A stretch of DNA of 64,000 nt from Lachnospiraceae bacterium (lineage in GTDB: Bacteria > Bacillota > Clostridia > Lachnospirales > Lachnospiraceae), in NCBI GenBank assembly GCA_015057115.1, contig SVEZ01000014.1:1-64000 (forward strand). Reading direction: 5' to 3'. The position numbers and the translations under genes were made by a program. The notes below the pieces were generated by a model. The model saw only the letters and a list, made by a program, of their open reading frames with translations, had not been told where the DNA came from and searched no databases. Below, in pieces: positions 25,216 to 34,267 of the stretch (the stretch's first letter is position 1; the number at the start of each line of letters is the position of its first letter).

Positions 25216-27789
25216 ATGAACTATAGTAAGAAAAGCACTTCGAAGAAGAAGAAACGACTTGCTTCTAAGAACACCAAGCTGAAGCACCGCTTTTTCCTTA
25301 TCTTCGGAAAAACCCTGTTGATCTGCTTTTTCATCATGATCATCGTGGGCTGTTGTGCGGCATTCGGCATTTACAAAGGAATCCTGGCTTCTGCCCCGGA
25401 TATAGATACGATTGATGTTTCCCCTACCGGCTACCTTTCCACGGTATACGATTCCAAGGGGAGAGAATTGGATACGCTGGTTGCAGAGGGTTCTAACCGC
25501 CAGTATGTAACCATCGATAAGATTCCGAAAGACTTACAGCACGCCTTTGTTGCTCTTGAAGACGAGCGTTTTTACGAGCATAACGGTATCGATCTTCAGG
25601 GTATTATGCGTGCAGGTATCACCGGCATTATTAGTGGCCATTTAAGTCAGGGTGCCAGTACCATTACACAGCAGCTTTTGAAAAACAACGTTTTCACCGG
25701 CTGGGTAACGGAATCCAAGGCAGAAAAAATCAAGCGTAAGCTTCAGGAACAGTACCTGGCGGTTCAGCTCGAAAAGAAAGTCAAAAGCAAAGACTGGATT
25801 TTGGAAAACTATTTAAACAGTATCAACTTAGGTCAGAATACCTTAGGTGTACAAGCAGCGTCCCTTCGTTATTTTAACAAGAAAGTTTCCGAACTTACTT
25901 TGTCGGAATGTGCAGTTTTAGCTGCCATCACCAAGAATCCATCCGGTCTGAATCCGATTTCTCATCCGGAGGATAATGCGAAGCGTAAAAACACAACCTT
26001 GAAAAAAATGTTGAAGCAGGGTTACATTACTCAGAAGCAGTATGATGAAGCAATTGCGGATGATGTATACGCCAGAATCGAGCAGGCCAATACCCATCAT
26101 CAAAAATCAGCCGGCGCTTCTTCCTATTTTATTGACGAGCTGATTGAACAGGTTGCTGAGGATTTGAAATCCCTGAAGGGCTATTCTGAGACTCAGGCCT
26201 ACAAGCTGATTTACAGCGGTGGTTTAAAGATTTACTCCACCCAGAACCGAAAGATTCAACGTATTTGTGAAAAAGAGCTTGCCAACAGTGCTAATTACCC
26301 TACCGAGCAGCTCTATATCAACTGGTACATCAAATACAAGGATGAGAAAGGCAACATTACTGCTTTGACTGAGCAGTCCATGTTGAAGTATTTTAAGAAC
26401 ATCAAGGGTAAAAGCTATACCCTGGACTATGCCACCAAAGATGCCGCCAATGCCGCAATCGAGGCTTATAAGGCACATGTATTGAAAAAGGGTGGTTCCT
26501 TCGTGGAAGGCAGTGAAAGTGTTATTTATGTACCGCAGCCCCAGGCTTCTGTCACCATTATTGATCAGAAGACCGGCGAAGTAAAAGCCCTGGTAGGCGG
26601 ACGCGGAAGCAAAACCGGAAGTTTAACATTAAACCGTGCTTCCAATACCTACAGACAGCCGGGTTCCACTTTTAAAGTGCTTGCTTCTTATGCTCCGGCC
26701 TTGGATACCGGCGGTAAGACCCTGGCTTCCGTTCAGGACGATGCCCCTTATAAGAAAACCGACGGTTCTCCGCTTCGTAACTACGATGGTGTTTACCGTG
26801 GTTTCACCACTTATCGAGAAGGTATCATGCGTTCCATTAACGTAGTGGCAGTTAAAACATTGGAGGAAGTTTCTCCTCAGGTAGGTTATGATTACCTGAC
26901 CAATTTCGGTTTTACCTCTCTTTCCACGCAAGACATTGTACAGGTTCTTTGTTTGGGAGGTATTTCCAAAGGTGTCAGCAACATGGAACTTACTGCCGCT
27001 TATGCAACGATTGCCAACGGCGGTACCTATAACAAGCCTCACTTATATACCAAGATTTTGGACCACGAAGGCAATGTGCTCATTGATAATGAGCCGCAAA
27101 CCCACACCGTATTGAAGGAAACCACCGCATGGCTTTTAACCAATGCTATGCAGGATGTTGTAAAAAGCGGAACCGGTGTCCGTTGTAATTTCCCGGGCAT
27201 GTCCATTGCCGGAAAGTCCGGAACCACCACCGCAAACCGCGACGCATTGTTTGCTGGCTTCACCCCGTATTACACCTGCGTTATGTGGGGTGGATACGAC
27301 GACAACAGCGTTATCTCCAATACCAGCTACGTAAAAGATCTTTGGCGGAAATGTATGAGCCAGATTCATCAGAAGCTGAAGTATAAGGATTTCGTCAAAC
27401 CAAAGGGTATTGTAAGTGCCAAGATTTGTACCAAATCCGGTTTACTGGCTCAGGAAGATGTGTGCAACCACGATCCGCGGGGTTGTGTCCGCACCGAGTA
27501 TTTTGCTTCCGGTACGGTACCTACTGAATATTGTAATCATCACATCGCTGTGACCGTTTGCGGTAAGTCCGGCAAGGCGGCAGGGCCGAATTGTCCGGAA
27601 AGCGAGTTAAAAACCAAGGTATTTATCATTGATGGCTCCAAAGGCACACAGGACAGTAAATATTTGCTGCCGGAGGATTTTGAAACCGATGTATGTACCA
27701 AACATGATAAAAAGAAAGCAGAAGACGATATATCGGAGGACGACGATGGCGAAGACGTCTTCGGAGACTCTGACGAGGAAGAAGAATAA
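25216..27789 (+). CDS. Class A penicillin-binding protein (PBP1A type)
   Basis: 857 aa, starting at ATG 25216 with AAGGAGG 6 nt upstream; the open frame further upstream is non-coding leader. A lysine-rich cytosolic tail and one membrane helix (about 30-55) precede the glycosyltransferase domain (EDERFYEHNGID, GASTITQQLLKN). The transpeptidase has the Ser in GSTFK, SIN, and the KSGTT triad element. A C-terminal extension holds six or more cysteines (KICTKSG, VCNHDPRGC, EYCNHH, VCGKSG, NCPES) and a very acidic tail. It polymerises and crosslinks peptidoglycan. Confidence 0.95.
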   Translation: MNYSKKSTSKKKKRLASKNTKLKHRFFLIFGKTLLICFFIMIIVGCCAAFGIYKGILASAPDIDTIDVSPTGYLSTVYDSKGRELDTLVAEGSNRQYVTIDKIPKDLQHAFVALEDERFYEHNGIDLQGIMRAGITGIISGHLSQGASTITQQLLKNNVFTGWVTESKAEKIKRKLQEQYLAVQLEKKVKSKDWILENYLNSINLGQNTLGVQAASLRYFNKKVSELTLSECAVLAAITKNPSGLNPISHPEDNAKRKNTTLKKMLKQGYITQKQYDEAIADDVYARIEQANTHHQKSAGASSYFIDELIEQVAEDLKSLKGYSETQAYKLIYSGGLKIYSTQNRKIQRICEKELANSANYPTEQLYINWYIKYKDEKGNITALTEQSMLKYFKNIKGKSYTLDYATKDAANAAIEAYKAHVLKKGGSFVEGSESVIYVPQPQASVTIIDQKTGEVKALVGGRGSKTGSLTLNRASNTYRQPGSTFKVLASYAPALDTGGKTLASVQDDAPYKKTDGSPLRNYDGVYRGFTTYREGIMRSINVVAVKTLEEVSPQVGYDYLTNFGFTSLSTQDIVQVLCLGGISKGVSNMELTAAYATIANGGTYNKPHLYTKILDHEGNVLIDNEPQTHTVLKETTAWLLTNAMQDVVKSGTGVRCNFPGMSIAGKSGTTTANRDALFAGFTPYYTCVMWGGYDDNSVISNTSYVKDLWRKCMSQIHQKLKYKDFVKPKGIVSAKICTKSGLLAQEDVCNHDPRGCVRTEYFASGTVPTEYCNHHIAVTVCGKSGKAAGPNCPESELKTKVFIIDGSKGTQDSKYLLPEDFETDVCTKHDKKKAEDDISEDDDGEDVFGDSDEEEE

Positions 27790-27795
27790 CTTCAC

Positions 27796-27837
27796 AAAAA
27801 AAGCTCCCGACAGGCAACTGCCTGCCGGGAGTTTTTT
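27796..27837. terminator. Bidirectional terminator
   Basis: CTCCCGACAGGCA and TGCCTGCCGGGAG form a long stem flanked by A7 on the left and T6 on the right, so it serves the PBP gene on the plus strand and the pseudo-receiver gene on the minus strand. Confidence 0.9.
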
Positions 27838-27843
27838 ATATAT

Positions 27844-28890
27844 TTACGTATCAAAAACAACTTCTTTCTGCGCATCCAATAACAAATGGTAATCCAAATG
27901 GGTTTCTTCACCGGAACGAATGAAATCGCTGCAAAGATCCCGGACAACCTGCTCATGAACCGCAGTAATCTTCTTAGATATGGCACGATTCTCTTCTTCC
28001 TGCCATACACCATCCGGAAGCTTAAACTTCACATCTACATTTACCTTGGTACTGGTCTCGAAATCAATGATTACATCTGTTTCAAAACTCTTGGTCAACA
28101 GCGTAATTCGTCGTATCAGCAACCAGATACACATATAAACCATATCCACGAAGGAATCATTTAACTGAATAACCATGGAGCCGGTTTGTACCCGCAGGGT
28201 CCGGTTTGGAAAATTCTCAAAGAAGTGATGTTTTAACTTCACCTCTACGGTTCCAAGTCCACCTACCGGCATCTGATTCTCCTTCATATACTGGGCAATA
28301 ATCTGCTTTTCTATGGTGAGGAGCTGCGCCCTCTCTTCCGGTTTCAAATCATCTCCACGTTCTACAATCTTATTCAGAATCGGCTCAAAGATACGAAGAA
28401 GCAAAGCATCCGCCTTATCGCGTTCCATGACTCGCTTCCGCATTTCCTCGTAGCGTTCCTGCTGCATCTGCAGATTCTCCCTCTCCGCAGCCTCAATCTC
28501 ATGCTCTGCCGATTTCACATCATAATATTCAAAGGCTTCCTGAATTCCCGTCAGCATCTTACCACGGTAATCCCCCGGTCGCAGATAAACACGGAAAACA
28601 TGAAGTTTATTGGTCAAATAGGCAACCTGGGCCAGGCTCAGCTTCGTGGTATACACAATACAGACAGTGTCCGGCTTGTTCTTTGCAATATAATTCAAAA
28701 GCTTCTCTCCGTCAATATCGCGAAATACCGTACCGGTAACGACCACCTTATACTCTGTGTCCCTTAACCGTTCCAAGCCCTCTACGCCGGAATAGGCAAC
28801 GTCGATAATAAAGTTCTCCGTCTGGAAGCTCCGCAAAAACTCCTGAACAACCTCCTGACGTTTATTAATCAGCAGTAGTCTGTCCTCCAT
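27844..28890 (-). CDS. Pseudo-receiver protein of unknown function
   Basis: 348 aa from ATG 28890, with GGAGG 8 nt upstream (the longer open frame to 29040 overlaps the lipid kinase and is not supported). Residues 1-120 follow the CheY fold (LLLINKRQEVVQEFLRSF, VVVTGTVFRDIDGEKLL), but the phosphoacceptor Asp of the usual LxxD-x-x-MPxxDG is replaced by Gly. A predicted coiled coil follows (about 125-170), then a domain I do not recognise. Likely a phosphorylation-independent scaffold or signalling protein. The start is 28 nt from the stop of the lipid kinase gene. Confidence 0.65.
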   Translation of the reverse strand: MEDRLLLINKRQEVVQEFLRSFQTENFIIDVAYSGVEGLERLRDTEYKVVVTGTVFRDIDGEKLLNYIAKNKPDTVCIVYTTKLSLAQVAYLTNKLHVFRVYLRPGDYRGKMLTGIQEAFEYYDVKSAEHEIEAAERENLQMQQERYEEMRKRVMERDKADALLLRIFEPILNKIVERGDDLKPEERAQLLTIEKQIIAQYMKENQMPVGGLGTVEVKLKHHFFENFPNRTLRVQTGSMVIQLNDSFVDMVYMCIWLLIRRITLLTKSFETDVIIDFETSTKVNVDVKFKLPDGVWQEEENRAISKKITAVHEQVVRDLCSDFIRSGEETHLDYHLLLDAQKEVVFDT

Positions 28891-28918
28891 CTGACCGCCT
28901 CCGTTTCTTCTAATCTGA

Positions 28919-29827
28919 TTATTCCTTGTTACTATTTTCCTGTACCATAAACGGTATTTGTTTCTGGCAATTCTTAATCTGTACTTTGGTATAAGAGCCA
29001 CCAAATTCTCCGTCTCTCGTCCACGGGGTTGGTTCCTCAAAAGTGAAGGTTACTTCCTTCGTCTTAAATGCATACAGATGATTAAAATCAATTTCCTGGC
29101 GAATCAGACACCCCAGTGTTTCCGTAAGCTCAATAGGATTCTTCGGCATTTTTACAAGTAATACCTCAAAAACACCATCGTCCAGCTCTACGTCCTTTCC
29201 GCTAATGGCAGAAAAACCACCAACGGACTTAGAGTTGCTGACCATACCGTAAATCCACTCATCCTCGTAGCATTCATCTGCAGTCTCCACTTTAACCCGA
29301 TAGCTCTCTATCTGGCTTAAACTCTTGGCTCCCTGCAAAATATAAGCTGCATGCCCTAACATGTTCTTCAGGCCCTGATCGGTCTGGTAGGATACATCCG
29401 TAAAGATTCCAAATGCCGCCACGTAAACAAAGGTAACGCCATCCATCTGACCCACATCACAAAGAAACGGTTTACCATTAACCGCAATGTCTGCAGCCTT
29501 TGCCATATCCTTGGGAATTTCCAAAGAATTGGCGAAGTCATTGGTACTTCCCGCCGGAATATACCCCAGATTCGTATGGATTCCGCCATCAATCATGGCT
29601 GAAACCGCTTCATCTAAGGTTCCGTCTCCACCGCTTACTACCAAATGGTCATAGTCTTTTCCCTGCTCCAGAATCTTATCATAAGCATCCGCCTGTTTCT
29701 GGGTAGGATAGGCTGTCACATCATACCCCGCCTTGGTAAAGGTATCAATAATCTTTAATAGTCGCGGGCGAATCTGCGCTTTTCCCGAATGGGGATTAAA
29801 AACAAACAGCAGTTTCTTGCGCTTCAT
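28919..29827 (-). CDS. Diacylglycerol/lipid kinase family protein
   Basis: 302 aa of the YegS/DgkB fold: FVFNPHSGKAQ at the N-terminus, the nucleotide motif VSGGDGTLDEAVSAM (about 65-80), GYIPAGSTNDFANSL, then the C-terminal beta domain with DVELDDGVFEVLLVKMP. It phosphorylates diacylglycerol or a related lipid at the membrane, recycling the product of lipoteichoic or other anchor transfer. It follows the Crh-like gene by 12 nt. Confidence 0.9.
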   Translation of the reverse strand: MKRKKLLFVFNPHSGKAQIRPRLLKIIDTFTKAGYDVTAYPTQKQADAYDKILEQGKDYDHLVVSGGDGTLDEAVSAMIDGGIHTNLGYIPAGSTNDFANSLEIPKDMAKAADIAVNGKPFLCDVGQMDGVTFVYVAAFGIFTDVSYQTDQGLKNMLGHAAYILQGAKSLSQIESYRVKVETADECYEDEWIYGMVSNSKSVGGFSAISGKDVELDDGVFEVLLVKMPKNPIELTETLGCLIRQEIDFNHLYAFKTKEVTFTFEEPTPWTRDGEFGGSYTKVQIKNCQKQIPFMVQENSNKE

Positions 29828-29839
29828 TGAACCACTCCC

Positions 29840-30094
29840 TTATTTTCCTGTAATGTAGGCTGCCAGTTGTTCCACTGCAACCTCCTCATCTTCACCATCT
29901 GCCGTTATGGTTACATCCAATCCTGAGATTAGATTTAACGTCATCATTCCCATAATGCTTTTGGCATTGATAACCTTGTTGGATGTCTCAAAATAGATTG
30001 AACTTTTAAAGCGATTTGCCAACTGCACCAGTTCTGCCACCGGTCTTTCTTCCTTTGCTGCTGAAATAGTTGCCTGAACAGTCTGTCTTTTCAT
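29840..30094 (-). CDS. crh: Crh-like HPr family protein (no His15)
   Basis: 84 aa with the HPr fold. The usual GLHARP loop reads AKEERP, putting Glu at position 15 where PTS HPr has the phosphorylated His, so it cannot pass phosphate in sugar transport. Ser46 is retained exactly (NAKSIMGMM), the target of HPr kinase, and GEDEEVAVEQL follows. That is the pattern of Crh from Bacillus, which acts only as a CcpA corepressor. The gene order rapZ-whiA-crh also matches. It overlaps whiA by 4 nt and lies in the same run as hprK. Confidence 0.82.
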   Translation of the reverse strand: MKRQTVQATISAAKEERPVAELVQLANRFKSSIYFETSNKVINAKSIMGMMTLNLISGLDVTITADGEDEEVAVEQLAAYITGK

Positions 30095-31047
30095 AGTTCT
30101 TCCTTACCTCCATTATCCTTGAGCTCCTGAGCAATCTCAGACAGCTTCCTAAGTCTGTGATTCACACCGGATTTCCCCACCGGTGGATTCAACATATCCC
30201 CTAATTCTTTTAAAGGAGCCTCCGGATATTCAATCCTTAGTCTCGCAACTGCTTCAAGCGCGGGGCTTAAAGCCTCTAACCCCATCTTCTCCCGGATATA
30301 CATGATATCCTCGATTTGCTTTACCGCTGCGTGAACTGTTTTGTTAATGTTGGCAGTCTCACAATTCACTTTGCGGTTCACACTATTCCGAACCTCTTTT
30401 AAAATCCGGATATTTTCAAGCTCCATCAGAGCATTGTGTGCTTCCATCACATTCAGGGCATCCACAATCTGCGCCCCTTCTTTGATATAAACCAAAAGAT
30501 TTCCTTTACGGGTGGTTAGTTTTCCTTCAATGCCAAAAAACCTCAGCTGTTCCATAAACTGGGCCGCATTGCCTTCTCTCCTGAAAACCACCTCAAAATG
30601 ATATCCTTTTTCCGGATCCGTCATAGATCCTGCTGCCAAAAACACGCCACGGATATATGCCCTCTTACAGCAACTCTTGTTAAGCAGAAGATCGCTGACC
30701 GAAAACCCCTTTTCGCTCTGATCATCCAGACTTGCTTTCAAGGCATCCAAAAGATTCATTCCATCTTCCTGCTCCGTAAGCGTTACCGCATACATGCGGT
30801 TTTTATTAAGATGTTGGCTCTGCTGAATTGTTATGGCCGGCTGCAGGGCAAAGGCTGCTTTCACCAGTTCATAATAACGCTTCGCCAAAGTAATGTTTTC
30901 TGTTTCCAGTTCTATAATAAACTTCTTGTTTTCACGGTGCGTCTTTCCCAGACAGCTTAGCATTCCCGCTATCTCCGCAATCTGACAATGACGCGCTTTG
31001 ATTGTACTTCTTGCCAACTCTTCTTTTACATTCCCGGAAAACGACAT
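30091..31047 (-). CDS. whiA: WhiA, LAGLIDADG-like DNA-binding protein
   Basis: 318 aa. N-terminal WhiA domain starting SFSGNVKEELARS, a LAGLIDADG-like homing-endonuclease fold without catalytic use (RAYIRGVFLAAGSMTDPEKGYH), and a C-terminal helix-turn-helix (PLKELGDMLNPPVGKSGVNHRLRKL, of which GKSGVNHRLRKL is the signature). It controls sporulation or division genes in Gram-positives. Overlaps crh by ATGA-type coupling. Confidence 0.95.
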   Translation of the reverse strand: MSFSGNVKEELARSTIKARHCQIAEIAGMLSCLGKTHRENKKFIIELETENITLAKRYYELVKAAFALQPAITIQQSQHLNKNRMYAVTLTEQEDGMNLLDALKASLDDQSEKGFSVSDLLLNKSCCKRAYIRGVFLAAGSMTDPEKGYHFEVVFRREGNAAQFMEQLRFFGIEGKLTTRKGNLLVYIKEGAQIVDALNVMEAHNALMELENIRILKEVRNSVNRKVNCETANINKTVHAAVKQIEDIMYIREKMGLEALSPALEAVARLRIEYPEAPLKELGDMLNPPVGKSGVNHRLRKLSEIAQELKDNGGKEEL

Positions 31048-31055
31048 ATTCTTTC

Positions 31056-31928
31056 CTACTTTCTAAGTGCATCCTTGGGAATATCCCTGTGTTCAATTCG
31101 AAGGCCGTATTCTTTCTTCCCGGAAAGGCGCTCATACAATCCGTTTGCAAGGGTTACGGAACGATGTTTTCCTCCGGTACAGCCAATACTGATTACCAGC
31201 TGATTCTTCCCTTCATCAATATAATGTGGGATTAAAAACGTTACCATATCCTCCAGTTTATCCAGAAATTCTCCTGCCTGGGGATACTGCATAACAAATT
31301 CCTTGATTTCCCGGTCGTTACCGTTCAGATACTTTAACCCTTCCACATAATAGGGATTTGGTAAAAAACGAACGTCAAACACCAAATCGGAATCCGTCGG
31401 TATTCCATACTTAAATCCAAAGGATACAATACTAATCATCAAATTCTTGAAGTCCTGATTGCTGGCAAAAATTTTCTCAAGTTCTGCCTTTAACTCTCTT
31501 GTTAAAAGATGACTGGTATCCAAAATGAAATCTGCTTCTTTCTTCAGTGTCTGCAAAAGCTTTCTTTCCGCCTGAATTCCACCTTCTACCCGGCCCTCCG
31601 GAGAAAGCGGATGACTTCTTCTTGTTTCCTTATAGCGTTTAATCAGTACCTGATCATCCGCATCCAGGTAAAGAATCTCTGCAGGCATCTGGTTTTCCTT
31701 CATCCGATGAAGGATTGCAACTACCTCATCCGGATTCTGTGCATTTCGGATATCAATCCCCAGTGCCACTTTATTCAACTCTGAGGAAGGTTCAAAAACC
31801 AACTCCGCAAACTTTTCCACCAAGGGAATCGGCAAATTATCTGCGCAGTAATAGCCCATATCTTCCAACATCTTCAATGCGGTACTTTTTCCGGCTCCGG
31901 ACATTCCCGTCAGGATTACAAATTTCAT
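31056..31928 (-). CDS. rapZ: RapZ/YvcJ nucleotide-binding protein
   Basis: 290 aa. P-loop TGMSGAGKSTALKMLEDMGY near the N-terminus, DIRNAQNPDEV, and the C-terminal GCTGGKHRSVTLA motif. In Bacillus the homologue YvcJ is a GTP/ATPase linked to competence; in E. coli RapZ directs sRNA decay. It starts 9 nt ahead of whiA. yvcK, usually between them in Bacillus, is absent here. Confidence 0.93.
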   Translation of the reverse strand: MKFVILTGMSGAGKSTALKMLEDMGYYCADNLPIPLVEKFAELVFEPSSELNKVALGIDIRNAQNPDEVVAILHRMKENQMPAEILYLDADDQVLIKRYKETRRSHPLSPEGRVEGGIQAERKLLQTLKKEADFILDTSHLLTRELKAELEKIFASNQDFKNLMISIVSFGFKYGIPTDSDLVFDVRFLPNPYYVEGLKYLNGNDREIKEFVMQYPQAGEFLDKLEDMVTFLIPHYIDEGKNQLVISIGCTGGKHRSVTLANGLYERLSGKKEYGLRIEHRDIPKDALRK

Positions 31929-31940
31929 GCGAAACCTCCC

Positions 31941-32849
31941 TTAAAATTCGCCAATGAACTTCACTTCAGGCTCCAATCCCACTCCAAATTTTTCTTTGAC
32001 AATGCGGTCTACATCCGTCATAAGCTGACGTACATCCGCCGCCGTTGCATTTCCTGTATTTATTACAAACCCGCAGTGCTTCTCAGAAACACGGGCATCT
32101 CCCACGTGATAGCCTGCAAGTCCTGCATCCATAATCAATTTCCCTGCAAAGTAGCCTTCCGGTCTCTTAAAAGTACTTCCGGCGCTTGGATATTCCAGAG
32201 GTTGCTTGCTTAAGCGTTGTGCATTCAGCTCCTGCATCCTCTGCCGAATCTCTTCCTCTTTGCCTGGGGTTAATTTCATTGTCGCCGACATGGCGATATA
32301 GGGTTTCTTTGATAAAAGACTGGTTCGGTATCCGAACTCCATTTCCTCCCCGGAAAGTGTTATTCTCTCACCATCTTCCGTAAGGCACTCTACTTCCGTA
32401 ACAATCTGCTTCATCTCACCGCCGTATGCTCCGGCATTCATTACCAGTGCCCCGCCTAAACATCCCGGAATTCCGGAAGCAAATTCCATTCCCGTAAGTC
32501 CTGCCTTGGCCGCTTCACCTGCAATCATACCAAGGGTTGCTCCGGCCTGCGCTTTGATTACCGTATCCTCAACAGTAACCTGTTTCATATTCTTCCCTAT
32601 TTCAATTACAACGCCGCGTATTCCCTTATCGGAAACCAGTAGATTACTACCATTTCCAAATACAAAAAATGGCACGCCAGTCTGCCGACATAGTTTTACT
32701 ATGTCGGCAACCTGATTTGCCTTCGGCGTTATATAAAGATCTGCCGGCCCTCCGATTCGGAAGGTCGTATGTTTACTCATTTGCTCGTGCTTGCGAATTT
32801 CTAAATCCGGCATAAGCGTTTGTAAGTGTTCTACTAAATCTCTACTCAC
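31941..32849 (-). CDS. murB: UDP-N-acetylenolpyruvoylglucosamine reductase
   Basis: 302 aa. Second committed step of peptidoglycan precursor synthesis, FAD and NADPH dependent. FAD site TTFRIGGPADLYITPK, GNGSNLLVSDKGI, GIPGCLGGALVMNAGAYGGE, and the catalytic Ser in PSAGSTFKRPEG, with the terminal Glu in LEPEVKFIG. Type IIb-like length. Between the M18 peptidase and rapZ in the operon. Confidence 0.96.
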   Translation of the reverse strand: MSRDLVEHLQTLMPDLEIRKHEQMSKHTTFRIGGPADLYITPKANQVADIVKLCRQTGVPFFVFGNGSNLLVSDKGIRGVVIEIGKNMKQVTVEDTVIKAQAGATLGMIAGEAAKAGLTGMEFASGIPGCLGGALVMNAGAYGGEMKQIVTEVECLTEDGERITLSGEEMEFGYRTSLLSKKPYIAMSATMKLTPGKEEEIRQRMQELNAQRLSKQPLEYPSAGSTFKRPEGYFAGKLIMDAGLAGYHVGDARVSEKHCGFVINTGNATAADVRQLMTDVDRIVKEKFGVGLEPEVKFIGEF

Positions 32850-32869
32850 TTGCCGCTCCTTGCGTTTCT

Positions 32870-34267
32870 TTATGCGTTCTTTAAGAATGCTACATAACCA
32901 TTTAATGCTTCGTAAAGGTCAACCTTGCTGATGGTCTCCCACGGTGCATGCATGGATAATACAGCAACACCACTGTCGATTACGTTCATATCGTACTCTG
33001 CAAGAATGTAAGCGATGGTTCCACCGCCTCCCTGATCAACCTTACCAAGTTCTGCTGTCTGGAAAGATACGTTTGCATCGTCAAAGATCTTACGAATCTT
33101 AGCCATGTACTCTGCATTTGCATCGTTAGAACCGCCTTTTCCTCTGGATCCGGTGTACTTGTTGATGCAAAGTCCTCTTCCGAGGAATGCTGTGTTCTTC
33201 TTCTCCATTACAGATGGGAACAACGGATCAAAGCCCGCACTAACGTCAGAAGATAACATGAAGGAGTTCTTTAATGCTCTACGAACTTTCAGTTCGCTGT
33301 AATCTCCTGTTAAGTTCATTACTTCTGCAACAGTGTTCTCGAAGAATCTGGATGTCATACCGGTAGCACCAACGCTTCCGATCTCTTCCTTATCTACCAG
33401 TAAGCAGCAGCAGGTTCTGTCCGGTGTGCCTACTTCCAACATTGCCTTGTAGGATGGATAAGAACATACTCTGTCGTCATGTCCGTATCCGATAATCATA
33501 CTTCTGTCGAAGCCAAGATCTCTTGCTGCTCCTGCAGGAACAACTTCGATTTCTGCGGAAAGGAAATCTTCCTCTTCGATTCCGTATTCCTTCTCAAGGA
33601 TTGTCATGATGTTTGCTTTTACTCTTTCTTTGATATCCTTGTCGTCAGCATCTTTTGCCGGTCCCGGAATGCTTCCGATTAAAACATCTAAGCTCTCGCC
33701 TTCAACAACCTTTGCAGCCTTCTTATCCATCTGATCTGCGGATAAGTGGATTAAAAGGTCTGTGATTGTGAATACAGGATCTTCCGGTTTCTCACCGATG
33801 TTTACTTTTACAATACTTCCGTCTTTCTTTGCGAATACACCGTGAAGTGCCAGTGGAAGGGTTACCCACTGATATTTCTTAACACCACCGTAGTAGTGGG
33901 TATCAAGTAAAGCAAAATCCGTGTCTTCGTAAGCCGGATTCTGTTTTAAATCAAGACGAGGAGAATCAAGATGAGCACCTACGATATTCATTCCTTCCTC
34001 GATAGGTTTCTTACCAATTACAAATGCTGCAATTGTCTTGCCCATGTTGATTGCGTAAACCTTGTCCCCTGCTGTAAGCTTTCCATTTGCTTTGATTACA
34101 TCCTCAAGGTTTTTGAATCCGTCTTTTTCTGCCATGCAGATGAACTCATCTACACATTCTCTTTCTGTCTTGCAGTCAGAAATAAATTTTCTGTACCCTT
34201 CTGCAAATTCCATTACCTTTTCTAAGGATTTGCCTTCGTATTTTTCCCAGGCATTCTTTCTCTCCAT
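32870..34267 (-). CDS. M18 family aminopeptidase
   Basis: 465 aa. Zinc aminopeptidase I family: AHLDSPRLDLKQNP (first zinc ligands), VDKEEIGSVGATGMTS (catalytic Glu), GYGHDDRVCSYPSYKAM and MHAPWETISKVDLYEA near the end. Cytosolic; releases N-terminal residues, often acidic or hydrophobic, from peptides. Its ATG shares one base with the hprK stop (TAATG), so the two are translationally coupled. Codon usage looks highly expressed compared with neighbours. Confidence 0.92.
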   Translation of the reverse strand: MERKNAWEKYEGKSLEKVMEFAEGYRKFISDCKTERECVDEFICMAEKDGFKNLEDVIKANGKLTAGDKVYAINMGKTIAAFVIGKKPIEEGMNIVGAHLDSPRLDLKQNPAYEDTDFALLDTHYYGGVKKYQWVTLPLALHGVFAKKDGSIVKVNIGEKPEDPVFTITDLLIHLSADQMDKKAAKVVEGESLDVLIGSIPGPAKDADDKDIKERVKANIMTILEKEYGIEEEDFLSAEIEVVPAGAARDLGFDRSMIIGYGHDDRVCSYPSYKAMLEVGTPDRTCCCLLVDKEEIGSVGATGMTSRFFENTVAEVMNLTGDYSELKVRRALKNSFMLSSDVSAGFDPLFPSVMEKKNTAFLGRGLCINKYTGSRGKGGSNDANAEYMAKIRKIFDDANVSFQTAELGKVDQGGGGTIAYILAEYDMNVIDSGVAVLSMHAPWETISKVDLYEALNGYVAFLKNA

